A stretch of DNA of 64,000 nucleotides from Theobroma cacao (Eukaryota; Streptophyta; Magnoliopsida; Malvales; Malvaceae). Both the position numbers and the translations under genes were made by a program. The notes beneath the pieces are model-generated. The model was not told the origin of the DNA and did not search any database. It was given only the letters and a program-made list of their open reading frames with translations. The stretch spans positions 7,894,644 to 7,958,643 of the forward strand of contig NC_030850.1 in assembly GCF_000208745.1 (NCBI RefSeq), in the 5' to 3' direction. This document shows, piece by piece, positions 12,234 through 25,110 of the stretch. Position 1 is the first letter of the stretch, and the number at the start of each line of letters is the position of its first letter.

Positions 12234-15200
12234 ATGGCAGAAGAGGAGATGAGTGTGAGTGAGGTAACTGGTCCATTTCGTCAGATTCTTTTTATCTCAG
12301 CTGGTGCTAGCCATTCTGTTGCTCTTCTCTGTATGCTCCTTTTCTCTTCCTCTTTCTTTTTCCTTTGTACCCTTTTTTTAATTGCTATTTGTTTTTTTTT
12401 TTTATTGTTGTTGGTCTTTTTATTTCTTGGACAACTGAGCTAATCAGACTTGATTGGAAATGTCCCATCTTGCACTTCAATTCTTCTTTTTTAGTTCACT
12501 GAAATAAAAAATCTTGCCTAAACAGGGCATGATGATTGCAGTTCAGAATTTTTGTTTCTAAAATTCATTTCAATATAGTGGAAAGTTACGTCATTTTGCA
12601 TTTTTTTATGCTTTTGATCAATCAAAGATTCCTAGACGTTTCATTTTGGACAAAACTTTTAGGATCTTCTTAATTTATAAATATTTTGTCCCTTTTGCTT
12701 CCTTCATTGTTTTGATTTGATTAATTCTCATTTGATGCTCTATTTTCTGACAGTTGTTTGTTGCTGGAGTTAGTTCTGTGAGCACAGTACTCTTTGCTAT
12801 TTCCTAGTGTTTTATAGTTTTGCTGTATTCCTTATTGCATTTCGGCTATGATTACTTAACTGTTTCTGATTACATGCATATGATCTTATAGTTTATAAAT
12901 GACATCAATTGACTTTATCCATCTGGTGGGACTTGTCTATCATATCTCTTGACTTTTATGCCACTTGAGACATCAATCATGATATGATTTCCACTGTTAA
13001 ATGTTGGACAAAGTTTGTGATGTATGGCATATTTGATTTTCCCTATGAATAAATTAATCCATTACATCTTGAATAGGATCCAAGGGAAAAAAAAAGGTGC
13101 CTCAGTTAGAATAACTTTTAGTATATGGAAGACAAGTTGGACGTGTGCTCTAGGGTTCCTTGCCAGTTCAAAAACAGGACTTTTTTTTGTCTTATCTCTT
13201 TGACTTAGGCCTATTAAGACATCATTTAGGATAACTTTAACTGTTACATACTTGACAAATGAAATCTTTAGTTGGCTCTTAAGTTATTTATGGCATGTTT
13301 TCAATGTAAATAAACTGGTCCAAGATGTTTTTCTGCATACCATAAAAGAAAGTGCTTCATCTAGATTAACTTTTCATATGTAGGAAAAATTGTATGTGCA
13401 GTTTGCTTCTGATGATTGAGATGAAATTTAAAAGTTTATGAAGCACCACTATTCCTTATTCTCACTGTTGTAGTGCTGCTGCCTACAATTTCTATTGAAG
13501 GCCCTTACTTTTGTTCATGGTCATGCAAATGAGTAGGCCCTTCAGCTACAATAAATTAACATAACTTTCCCTGGAAATCATACTTGTACTTAATCTTAAT
13601 AAGTAATGGTATATCTCATTTACATCTGTATGCCAACAGCCCTATGATCTTTTATAATATGATGCTGAAAATTAATTGAGAGCTTAAGGTATAAATAGTT
13701 TCATTGCAATAGCAAAATCCAAGATCCTTTTGTTCATTTAAGCCTTGTGGACTTAATTGCTCCCTCATTGCTATGTCTTCCATTAATTAAAACAAACAGA
13801 ATTTTCAGTATATATTGTCTTGTTGATTTCTATTTGGAGACTTATCATAAATGCTGTCTTTGAGTCTTTCTATGTGTATCTCATGGTTAGGTTCTGAAAT
13901 TTATTCACCTTTACTTTATGCCTTCCTTTAATTTCATAAATCTACTTAAGCCTATAATCTTGTTCTTGATCATTTTCAGCTGGAAATGTTGTTTGCTCTT
14001 GGGGTCGAGGAGAGGATGGGCAGTTAGGCCATGGGGATGCGGAGGATAGGCCTTCTCCAACACAATTGAGTGCCTTAGATGGACATGAAATAATATCTGT
14101 TATTTGTGGAGCTGATCATACAACTGCATATTCATTGTCACGTGGTGAAGTTTATAGTTGGGGATGGTATGCTCTTCATCTTTCAAAGTCTTTCAAAAAT
14201 TTTTTCTTTCTGTTAAATTAAGAAACAAGCACTTTTTTTTCTCTCTCAGCTAATACATAGTTTGTAGCAGGAGAGTGCAAAGCGGTTTGAAGTTTCCTAT
14301 GATACAAAACAATTGATTGTTTTGGTCAATTTGAATCTCTCAAAAGTAAAATAGATAATCTGATTACTTGATTAGATGTTGATTAATGATGATGAATATA
14401 TACACCATAATAATTGTCTTCATTGTAAATCTAAATTAAAGGTTTACTTGATTCAGATCTACTGACTTTTAGAGGTAAAATTGATCCAGTTGATTGTTGG
14501 TTTGTTGGGTTGACTACAAACTTTATGAAATCACTTTTAACTATCTATTCTAGCATATAGTTCCAGTACCTTAGGAAATTCTTGGGTTGATTAATGATAA
14601 TTTTAATTAATCATTATAAAATTTTTAATATTTAATTTTAAGTCCAAAATTTTTTTTAATTTTACCTCATTAATGAAGTGGTAGATTTTGGTGAACTGAC
14701 AGTGTATAGAAACTATACACTGTCAGTGCATCAAATATAAATCCAAATAATAAACCTTTGCTTGCAAATTGGCCCTGTGACTTGGGAGTCAGTGTCATCC
14801 TGTAGCCAGAGGTCTCATGTTAAAAGATGAGTTAAACGTTAGTGTGGTCTGTGAGTTACCTTCCCAAGAAAAGATCCACCCTTTATCGAGGTATCTGCAT
14901 CGAAGAAGAAAGTTTTTCCTCATGTGATGTCTTCATGAGTCTCAATAACTGGCTATGGTCTGTTTCATTAATTTTATCCTTTTTTCCATGCAGGCTTATA
15001 TTAAATGCTTTCTGCATTGTTAAGTTAATAATTTATATTTATGTAGGGTGTTGCTTGTTTGTGTCATCATCTCATCATGCAAACATTGTATTACTAAGTA
15101 ATAAGCATTTTGGTATTTGTCTCATTTGCAGGGTTTTCTATTTCCCTTTTCTTTTTACTCCTTTTTACTTGTTCATGTAGGACTTTAGAACAGTGTCCTG

Positions 15201-18200
15201 TAGTGATAGATGTAATGTTATTAATATTATGTTTTCAGAATTTTAGCAATTTTTGAATTCTCAACTTTTACCAATAACATCACTTATTTGTCAGTTTAAT
15301 ATTTTCATTTTCTTTTATGTGTCTATTTTCAACTCTTATTATAATGTGTGACTATTTTTGACTGCTACTAACCAGGGGTGACTTCGGAAGACTTGGTCAT
15401 GGAAATTCTAGTGACGTGTTCACTCCTCAACCGATAAAAGCATTACATGGTCTGACGATTAAACAAATTGCTTGTGGAGACAGCCATTGTTTAGCTGTGA
15501 CAATGGAAGGCGAGGTACTAAGGTTAGTATGGTTTTTAGATCTCTTGCTTTTACTTTTTATAACCTGATTAATATGAATGTTTATGTTTTATTTCAAGTT
15601 CATCATTCCAGGGTTCAAAAAGTGATAGTTTTTGATGGTTAACCAAATGTTTGGTTAACTATGTTGATTAATGCTTAGAGTTTAACTTGCATTGCATAGA
15701 GAAGCTATAAATAGTAGTTAACTTTAAGTGGCTGAGCTTGGGTATCAAATTTATAATGCACCTATTATACTGAACTAAGTGATTGGAAATACATGTTGGC
15801 TATTGTGATCTTGATGAAATAGGCTGTCATTGTAAGCACAGGTAGTTCAAGAGGTTTTTCTGTGTTCGTTAGTAAATTAGAGGAACTTTGACATCTGAAT
15901 GCAAAGGATCCATGAAAGGGCTGGAATGCATTCACTTAAATGTAAAACGCTTTCATTTTACAACACCATTACCTTGAGCATTCATTCCCATGCAGGAGAG
16001 CCGTCATGGAAGAAAGATTTTTTGTGAAAGAATTAGCGACATAGCTAATGTAGATTTCAATTTATATTATACTTGATTTAATGTTGTTGTTGTCTTTTTT
16101 TTTATCTTCTAGTTTGCATATGAAACTTTATATTAATAAGAAACTTTGTCATTCCAAAGAATTTGTTCCAATGTGACTTGGTGTAAACAATAACGAACTT
16201 AAGCCATTTCTTACTGTATTGATGTGCTACATGGCTACACTTACGACATTCTACACTATCTATGACCTTATCCTGAGATCAGCAAAAGATAATTTCTTTT
16301 TGACTGTTTTGTCTGTCCCTTCCCCTTTTGACAGGGGCATGAGTTAGTGTGACTGAAGGCAATCCCTATTGTTTGTTGAGCTGTCATGCATATGATTCAA
16401 TTTGGTTTCCTTTTTCTGAACCTCTGTTTTGATTGAGCACATTCATCCAGAAATCTACAAAATTGTTTCAGCTATACCATAGTAGCCATTGATGATGAGC
16501 TTGGTTGACCCACTCATATATCTCATGCTTTCAATTGAACTTGCTGGCAAACTTCTTCTCGCTTCCTGAAAAGACTTATCATGAGATTTATGTTGTAAGT
16601 TTCTGGCCCTGTAGTTGCTAATACAACAGCACCTGTTCGCATATCTCTTCTACATTCTAATTCATGATAATTGATCATTTTAAGAAGCCAATTCTGTCTC
16701 ATTTTCCTGAAAGCTGGTCCAAGTTCTGTGTGACAGCAGAATCAGCTGTCACTGGTCCAGGATTATAGGTTTACTGTCTTCTGAAGAAGTTTGTCCCAAA
16801 CTTTTGTATTGTTCCTTCTTTTAATTTATGTTTGTGATAGATCCTCATCGATGGTTTTTTTTTTTACCTTCTTTTAATGTTTTCTTTTTGGAATTTAATT
16901 GAAGTTGGGGAAGGAATCAAAATGGTCAACTTGGTCTTGGAACCACTGAAGACTCTCTTGTACCTCAAAAGATTCAAGCCTTTCAGGTATTGTATGTTTT
17001 GTGGTATCTTATAACAAATGTTCATGTGATGCTCTATTTCTTCTCTTGGTTTGTACTTTAGCATTAAAAGAAATGAGGCTCTGCTTGTGCAACCAGGTTC
17101 CTTGCTTTTGTGACCTTCACAAAATGTTATTTATATGCTTGTTATGAATTGCTTTACACTGAAAAGTTGCATTATATAAACTTTTAAATCATTGAATGTC
17201 AACATCTATGTGGAATTTGTTATATAATCAAATTGAATGCTCCATTTACCTTGTTATTCTGGCCAGAGAAGAAAGAGGATTTGTCACTGGGTTTCCTTTG
17301 AGTATCTGATGAAAAATATACAATTACATGAAGGAAACCTGTTATTGGGATTATTTAAATTCAAAGTTCTGAAATCTCTAAAGCAGGTTTACATTTGTTG
17401 AGAATAGTATTTGCATGCTGCTGAACTTTGGAGTCCTGTTTTAGCCAAAAAATAAAAGGAAACTTTGGAATCCTGTAATGTTAATGAGCATTAGTTTAAA
17501 ATTTTAAATATCTCTATTTAATTTATTTCTTTTCCTAAGACTACTGAAGAATTCTGTATTGACACTTGGATCAAGCTAAAGGTTGCATACATATTTTTGA
17601 AGTGTTTATCTCCTTGAATTTCATGTCTGTTGTAGGGTGTTTCTATCAAAATGGTTGCTGCTGGTGCTGAGCATACTGCAGCTGTTTCAGGAGACGGTGC
17701 CCTCTATGGATGGGGCTGGGGACGATATGGAAACTTGGGCTTAGGAGACAGAATTGATCGCTTAGTTCCTGAGAAGGTTTCTACTCTCAATGTATGTCAC
17801 AGCTGCTTCTATTTGTATGGCCTGTTTCTTTACTTAAGTAACATTTATAAGATTCCATAAAGATGATTGACCATCCTAAATGAATATGCTAGACAGTTTA
17901 TTCCAAACATCTGATGTTTAGGTTGACTTGCATCTATTATATAATTTGACATGATTGAGGGAAGTCTATATTAGGTGCTTTAATTGTTATCCTTGGTTTT
18001 TTTAAAAAGGCCTTTCTTTCCTTTCCTTTCCTTTTTTTTTTTTAATCTTCAACTATTTAGTCTCTTTCCCTAAGGTATTCTAATGCTAGAAAAGAATAAT
18101 GGATGGGAAGTGAGTCTCAATGAGTTGTTTCCCCTTCTGCATCTTATCTTATTTTATATTCATTCTGCAATTTGCCTTAATTTCTGTGTTTCTGTTAAAG

Positions 18201-21200
18201 AAGTATTATTAAAAAATTTCAGTTGCAGGGAGAGAAGATGGATATGGTTGCTTGTGGATGGCGGCATACCATATCTGTCTCTGTTACTGGTGGATTATAC
18301 ACTTATGGATGGAGCAAGTATGGTCAACTGGGACATGGGGACTTTAAGGATCATCTTGTTCCTCATAAGGTGGAAGCTTTAGCTGACAGTTTTATTAAGC
18401 AGGTGATCTTTTTGTCCTCCCATCTCTTAGTAAGGTGAAAATGGAGGTTTTATGACAACCTTAATATTTGCAATAAAGATAGTTTTAAGTACTCACAGGT
18501 GCCTTACAAGTTGAAACATAAAGGCATGGTTTTTCACATGTCTTAACATGTATATGTAAGTTTTAACAATCTCTTAATTATGTCTTTAGCTAGTGGTGGG
18601 AATGATATCATCTCTCAAAGTCTAAGTTAACAGGTATACTTTGTATGGCTTTACTGGCTTCACCTAGTGAAGGGTCTCATGGAGAATTACCCTTTAGTTT
18701 TACTAGGATCGATTTGTATATGGTGATATAATTGGAACTTTGAGTTTATGTTAAGGTTTTATGGCTTGTGTCTATAAATACTTTAATGGGTTATTCTTCT
18801 GGCTTTGGGTTAAGAATTCTTGAGATTTAGAAAATTGAGTTGTGAGTAATGAGATTTCCCTCTCGCTCTTGGTTATATCTGTTTTTCTTCCCTAATTCTT
18901 CTTTCTCCTTCTTTCTTCTATTCTCTTCGTAATTTTCCCTTTGATCTTTATTTTCTCCGTATTTGCCCTCCTTGTTCTACAACAGGTTCATTAGAATTTT
19001 CCAACATGGGATATTTCATTGTGGCATTAAATGTTGTTTTGGCTGTCAGTTCATTTTTGTATTCTTCTTGACCTTTTAGACATAACGATAAAATGATGTA
19101 CCAGTACCAGCTAGAATGATTCTGGTAATATCATATTACACATGCCTATTAGTGTTTTTTTTTTTTTTTTATGTTTCAATAACTGTATTAGAGTACTTGA
19201 ACATGAGAAGAGTTCATGAAACTTGCTGTGGAAAATATCTTACCCTATTGTTAGGACTGTCTAGTGTTAATGCCTCGTTAGTTGTACCTTTCATTATATT
19301 TGATGTATATTATGCCTCATACCTGTCATGATATTTGCTGTTGGTGTCAAATATATGTTCACTTCAAAATTATGTTTTAAAAATATTTGTTACATTTTGG
19401 TTTGAATCATATTAGATATCGGGTGGATGGAGACACACAATGGCACTCACGTCTGGTGGAAACCTCTATGGCTGGGGATGGAACAAGGTCGATAAAATCA
19501 TTTTTCCTTGGTTTATGTCTTCAAAATGCATCGTATTATCATGTTGCCATATTAATTGGTTTGCTTGCTAAAATATTAGGCAGGAATCCAAAGCCATTTT
19601 ATACGTATTTTTGTTGATACATGAATGCTTCTCAATATCTGTCAGTTTTGGTAGACACATACGCACACATGCATATATGCACATGGACTCGTGAGCACAA
19701 TAATAATTTACGGGTGCGTGTATAGCATGTTCTGAGTTTTTTAACTACCTTAATGGTCAAGGTCCTGTAATTAATTTTTCCCTTTTAAACTGTTACTTAT
19801 TTTGTTTGATTTGTCTGTTCTTAATTTGCATTCTCTAATTCGTTTTCCCAACTTTTGATGATTAAATCTTCTACCTCTCATTTACAGTTTGGACAGGTTG
19901 GGGTTGGTGACAATGATGATCATTGCTCTCCAGTGCAAGTTAAATTTCCACATGAGCAGGCACATTCTCGTTACTGTAGCTTCCAAATATTGGTTAAGAT
20001 AGCCCATGAGATTAATATTGAGTTCTGTAGGAATTTGCTTCTTTTAATTTCTCATTGAGAGGTCATTTCCTCTCCCTATAATATGAGTTTTCTAAGTTTG
20101 AATTCCTTCTTCTCTTCTCATATGTTTTGATTGTTACTTGGCAGAAAGTACTTCAAGTTTCATGTGGGTGGAGGCACACACTTGCTATTACGGAAGAGCA
20201 AAATGTCTTCTCCTGGGGAAGGGGTACGAATGGACAGCTTGGGCATGGAGAATCGAAGGACTGGTAATAGCATTTTCATCTAGATTAGTGATGACCAGGG
20301 AAAGTTTTTCTTTTATCCTTGATTAGGAATGATCAATTCTAATAATAGTATGTAAGAATAAATTATACGTAAAATGGAAAAATTAACAAAACTTTTAGAT
20401 GCTACAGAAAAAATGGGGGGAATACAACAAATTATGAGAAATAAGAGAAAAAGGTAATTCCCTGAGATTATATTTGCCAGAAATATTTTCTTTAGGGTTC
20501 AGGTCTCAAGATTTGTGATCATGAATTTGAGAATGAGATGACTGAAGTTCCTATGATAGAAGACAGGTTTATGACACCATTAGAGCTGAGAGCTAACTTT
20601 GCTTGCACTTGTCAAAGGGTTCTAATTTTAAACCTATGATGTAATTGTTATACTTTAATTTTGGTCAGGTTTCAAATATATGGTCCCTTTCATTTATTTC
20701 TTTCTCTCAATATATTTTGTGAAACTGAGAACATGTGCCCTTTATTTTGGTCGTGTTCTAAGGATAAGGACCAAAGTAGTGACATTTTGGATTATTAATT
20801 TCAGCAATGTTCCAAAGATTATAGAGGCATTGAGTATCGATGGTTCCAGTGGGCAACAGATAGAATCTTCAAAGCTTGATCCATTTTCAGGTGCTGTATA
20901 ATTATGTTACAAGTCCATCCTGCATTGCTATCGGTTTTGTTGATAGTTTAGATAATCTTGAATGTATAAATGTTCTATTGGCAGGTAAATCCTGGGTTTC
21001 TCCAACGGAGCGATATGCTGTTGTCCCTGATGAAAGTGTAAGTTCTAATGATATCTGATAGCAGAATTCTGGAAACTTCAAACACATATTTCCAGCTACA
21101 AACATCTGCTTTACATGATTGACTGTTTAGGCATTGCTATGTGTTAATGTTTGTTAGTATAAGCACTAAATGCATGTATCGAAGGCATAGCTTACAATAT

Positions 21201-21585
21201 ACGAGGCAAATATTTCTAGGAAAAACATCTCAGACCTCTGCATTCATACCTAAGCTGATCAATTATCCTAAAATAACAACAAGAAATGTCCCAACTTCTA
21301 TCTTTAAGTTCTAACAACATGCAATTTTGAAAGGTGTTAAAAAGTGTTGAAAGCCACAAAAAACAAGTATTTCTGATGAAACTACTTTCATCAAAAAACA
21401 ACATATGAGGTTCTCTGATGTTTTTTCTTCAATTTCAGATCGTGAAAATGCTTTTATCACCCTGTGGTTAAGGTCATTGACTGCTTATGTTTATGCGCAT
21501 ACAGGGACAATCAGTTCCGTCAGAAAAGGGGAGCGGCAGTGATGTGAATGTTCCTGAGAACGATGTGAAGCGTATACGCATGTAA
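12234..21585 (+). CDS. UVR8: UV-B photoreceptor UVR8
   Basis: Twelve coding exons: 12234-12330, 13980-14166, 15376-15522, 16905-16986, 17636-17791, 18229-18402, 19416-19487, 19888-19959, 20145-20263, 20805-20890, 20985-21037, 21505-21585. They total 1326 nt and 441 residues, against 440 in Arabidopsis. The protein is a seven-bladed RCC1-type beta-propeller. Three GWRHT motifs carry W234, W286 and W338, equivalent to the UV-B-sensing W233, W285 and W337 of Arabidopsis, a constant offset of one. The C-terminal VP motif that contacts COP1 is present (V411-P412 in AVVPDES), and the protein ends in a basic KRIRM. UVR8 is a homodimer that monomerises on UV-B, binds COP1 and raises HY5-dependent protection. 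The intron after exon 8 has a GC donor. Exon 6 has a second acceptor six bases upstream; 18229 keeps the Arabidopsis length. Start is the first ATG before MAEEEM. Confidence 0.96.
14696..14726. repeat. Perfect 14-bp palindrome in UVR8 intron 2
   Basis: Arms CTGACAGTGTATAG and CTATACACTGTCAG are separated by AAA and pair perfectly, forming a tight hairpin in DNA or in the intron RNA. It probably marks a small MITE-like insertion; its outer ends could not be defined. Confidence 0.7.
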
Positions 21586-23101
21586 TTCCCTGAGCCAGAA
21601 TGACTAGTGCTTAGAAACTCTAAACTTGCAACATCAGTCTGAATGAAGTGAAAGAAAAAGCCAATCCTCGCATCTTTCTTTTAGCCTTTCATTGTAAATC
21701 ACCACATCTTGGAAAAACAGGGTGCTCATGTTGTTCCATGCTACAAGGGAAGTCAGCAAATCCTTGAGAGTCAGACTAGGTTAATTTTCTAATGTCAGGG
21801 TGATTGTGCTATATTATGACCTAATAGGAGTGAATGAGGCAATGTTACTCGATATAACATAATTTAGAGACAAGATGGCTTCGAATGGTATCTATGGGCT
21901 CTGTTTTCTCCTTTGGACTCCTTAGAATATCAAGTCTAGGCTGGAAACGGGTGTAGTGTAGCAAGACATGTACTCGGGTGTAGTGTAGCAAGACATGTAT
22001 TATGTAAAATGAGAAGTTATGGATGCTTACGTGAATCATTGCATGTTACTAGTTTATGGTAATATAGCTTTTATGGTTAATGATATACTAATTTTTATTA
22101 ATTAGACATTATGAATGATGATGTGGTATATTTATGTGATATGATGATCTGATTATATGATATTTTTATATTATATAAAATGAAAAGTTACAATTTAAAT
22201 AATAACAATTAATCAATCATTAATTATGTTTATTTAGTTTAAAATAAAAATACAAGAGTTAATTGAATGTAATAGAAGAATAATGATTTATTTAGGGTTT
22301 TTTATAAGTATTATGTCTAAATTGTTTCACTGTTTAATACCATTGGATCTTTTTTGTTTTATTATTTTTATTTCATAAATAATGCGCAAAACAAGAAATT
22401 AACATGCAGTAAAATCGTTTAAGCTATGCAAAAAGAAGTATTGCATAAAATTTTTATATATAAATCAAAAGATCATGGTAAAAAAGAATCTTGTGAAAAG
22501 TAAATAATCACAATAATTAGTATTGAAATAAAATTTTTGAAGAGCACTTAGGGACTAAAGAAATAGTTTGAAAAAGTTACATACTAATTGAAGAATTTTG
22601 AAATAATCAAGGCTGGCCAAGTAAAAATAAATAAGGAGACAAGAAGAAAACTCTAGGGGGTAAAGCTACAAATTTAGAAAAGCCAAGGGCCTCCTCATAT
22701 GAATGCGGATATAATTTCTAAAATCTTGCCAATAAAGCGTTACACGTGGAAGTCAAACCTCCTTTCTGATCCCATCAGCTAAAAGTGTGACCTTGGTCTT
22801 CAGTCTTTCAAGGGTGGAGGTCACCTTTAAAGCAGCCCCCATGGCTGAAAGCATCATCCATGGAAGTGTGGTAAAAGAGAGTGTGATTACTAATATATAC
22901 AGGTGAGAAGAAATGGAGGTCCATATATTCCCATAGTCTGAAATCCAAATACATAATAAATTTACAGTAATGTTTGCTTTCTCTAACATCAATAACCGAA
23001 CTATAAATGTAAAACAATTGAAACCAACACAAAGCTATGAATGAACCAGAACACCACCCCCCACGCTGCTTGATATCAACCGCAAATTAAGCAAGCAATG
23101 A
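21586..23101. other. Convergent intergenic region between UVR8 and the permease
   Basis: Both flanking genes end here, so the region holds their 3' UTRs. Around 21950-22000 a short sequence containing GGGTGTAGTGTAGCAAGACATGT is repeated directly. From about 22080 the DNA is AT-rich without a usable frame. No gene or RNA gene is seen. Confidence 0.6.
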
Positions 23102-25110
23102 TTAGTAGGTAGTCTTAAATGGCTTATAAACCTTAAGGTCAAGCATCACACCAGCAATTGAACCTGCGCCAGCGACAATCGTTATCAGCAGGCAAGCCAT
23201 GCTTAGCATCTTGAGACAAATCCATCTGGTACTCCACTTTAATATCTTCTTCTGTTGAATGTACATCTCCAAGGGAAAATAAACTGTTAATGGCCAGAAC
23301 CCAAAAGCCCCCATAATTCCCATTACATCGTTGAAGAAAGGAATCAACATAGATATAACAGTGGTTAAGATCACAAACGCTGTTCTCCAAACCAATCTAA
23401 ACAGGTTGAGCTTGTAAGGATGATATCCCGGGATTGGGATTTTGAACTCTTTTGTGATAAAGTTGCTTTCGGCCCATCTTTGTGTTGCCCATTTTTCGAT
23501 GAAGGCAAAAATAGGCTGGCAAAAGACTTGATATGCTCCCACAAGGTGGATTACTATAGCAGCATTAGCAACATCAAGAAGCCAAAATGGGTTATAGAAA
23601 CCAAAACCAGTAAGGAGATTTCCAGGTGCAAAGTCTCCGAAAGAGGCGTATCCCATGCAGCCGCAAAGCATGTAGAAAGCTGTTGTTATTGCAATACTAA
23701 GCTTTGTGGCCTTCTTCATCGTCTTTGCTTCTGCTGGTGGGGATTTGACCGTGTCCTGCAAAACCAGAAGCTAAACTATTTAGCGTGCAAACAATTTCAA
23801 CAGAATTTGGTTTTTCTCATTTGAGTGAGAACTGAGAAATATACCTGAATTTCAATGAGGACTATAGAATACGAGTATGCAAAAGCAATGTCACCAAGAG
23901 CTTGGAAGCTCCTCCATATCTTTTGAGCTTGTGTTTCTGTTCCGACGCTTATTCCAGTAAGACTACCCTTAAAAGTTCCAGTAGCTGCCAAAATGATCAC
24001 AACCCATCAGTTTAAGAAGAAAACTTCAATCGTCATGCTTTTGAATTTAGTAGTTTAAAAACTCTGACGAAGAGATATACATACCTGCAACTTTAGCAAT
24101 TCCAAGACCAAGACCAATGCCAGAGTAGGTAAAAGACATGACTGCAGCCACAATAGAGAGCCACCATATCTGATCAAAATCTGGAATTTGAGAAAGTAAG
24201 ATCTCAGTGACCCCGAACATGATCATGTATGGAGTGCTCGACATATGGCAGGGGTTCTTCCCGCCACTCTCGTGGAAACAATTAGACCTTTTTATTGCCC
24301 TGCCAATTCGAAATGGGAAAAGGCGTCATGTGCCATACTTAAAACCAGAATAACTTAGATTTTACTCAAGAAACATTTTCTTTTTCCAAAGTTTTGGGGT
24401 GGGAATTATTACTCACATCATACTTACTGATGCTGCAATGGTGTATCCAACGGAAATGCCACAAAGATTTAGATACTGAATTAACCCGCATGCCTTCACC
24501 TTGTATCCACCTCAGAAAATAAAATGAAAATGCATATTAGGCTTGTTAACAATATATTCCAAAAGTTAGCACGATTTAAAGGGATATCAACAGGCCAAAA
24601 AAGTCACCAAGAATGGACCGAACAGCATCCATGTAAGTATAGTTCCGCTTGCCCGAGACAGGGTCACCAGTCCGGTAACAGTCGGTGAGGAGAGAAGATG
24701 TATAGTAAGTGACTAAGGAAAACAAGAACATTACAGCAGGACCAGCAATCCACCCTAGTTGAGCTATAGCCCATGCCAAAGAAAGTACCCCAGATCCAAT
24801 CACAGCTGTTATTATGTGTGCACTGGCAGTCCATAGAGTTCCTGTCCATCCAACACAGCAGATATGTAATAAACGTTAATTCCTTAATTCTGTTCCTTCA
24901 TATCTTGATGATAAAACAGAGTTTAATGTACAAAAACAGGGTAAATAAAAACACAGAGAAAAAACAGGGGAAGGGAGTGAAATATGCACCGGTTCGCTTG
25001 ATACGGCCATCGTCATCGAAACATTCTGAGCCACCCTTAGAAGGGATGCCGAGGGAGACGTCAAAGACTTGGTGGTTGTCATGGTTCTTGGTGGCAGCGT
25101 TCTCACCCAT
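23102..25110 (-). CDS. AAP4: Amino acid permease of the AAP2/3/4 clade
   Basis: Six coding exons on the minus strand: 25110-24990, 24841-24608, 24510-24417, 24299-24085, 23984-23845, 23755-23102. Phases agree and all introns are GT-AG; the product is 485 residues. A hydrophilic N-terminus ending [11 protein letters not shown] is followed by [20 protein letters not shown], the hallmark first membrane segment of plant AAPs in the AAAP superfamily. Further family stretches are [41 protein letters not shown] and the C-terminal [13 protein letters not shown]. AAPs are proton-coupled importers of neutral and acidic amino acids at the plasma membrane, often in vascular tissue. The name AAP4 rests on position: Arabidopsis AAP4 (At5g63850) lies between RSW3 and UVR8, as here. 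Sequence alone would only say AAP2, 3 or 4. The last exon holds almost half the protein. No damage seen. Confidence 0.93.
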
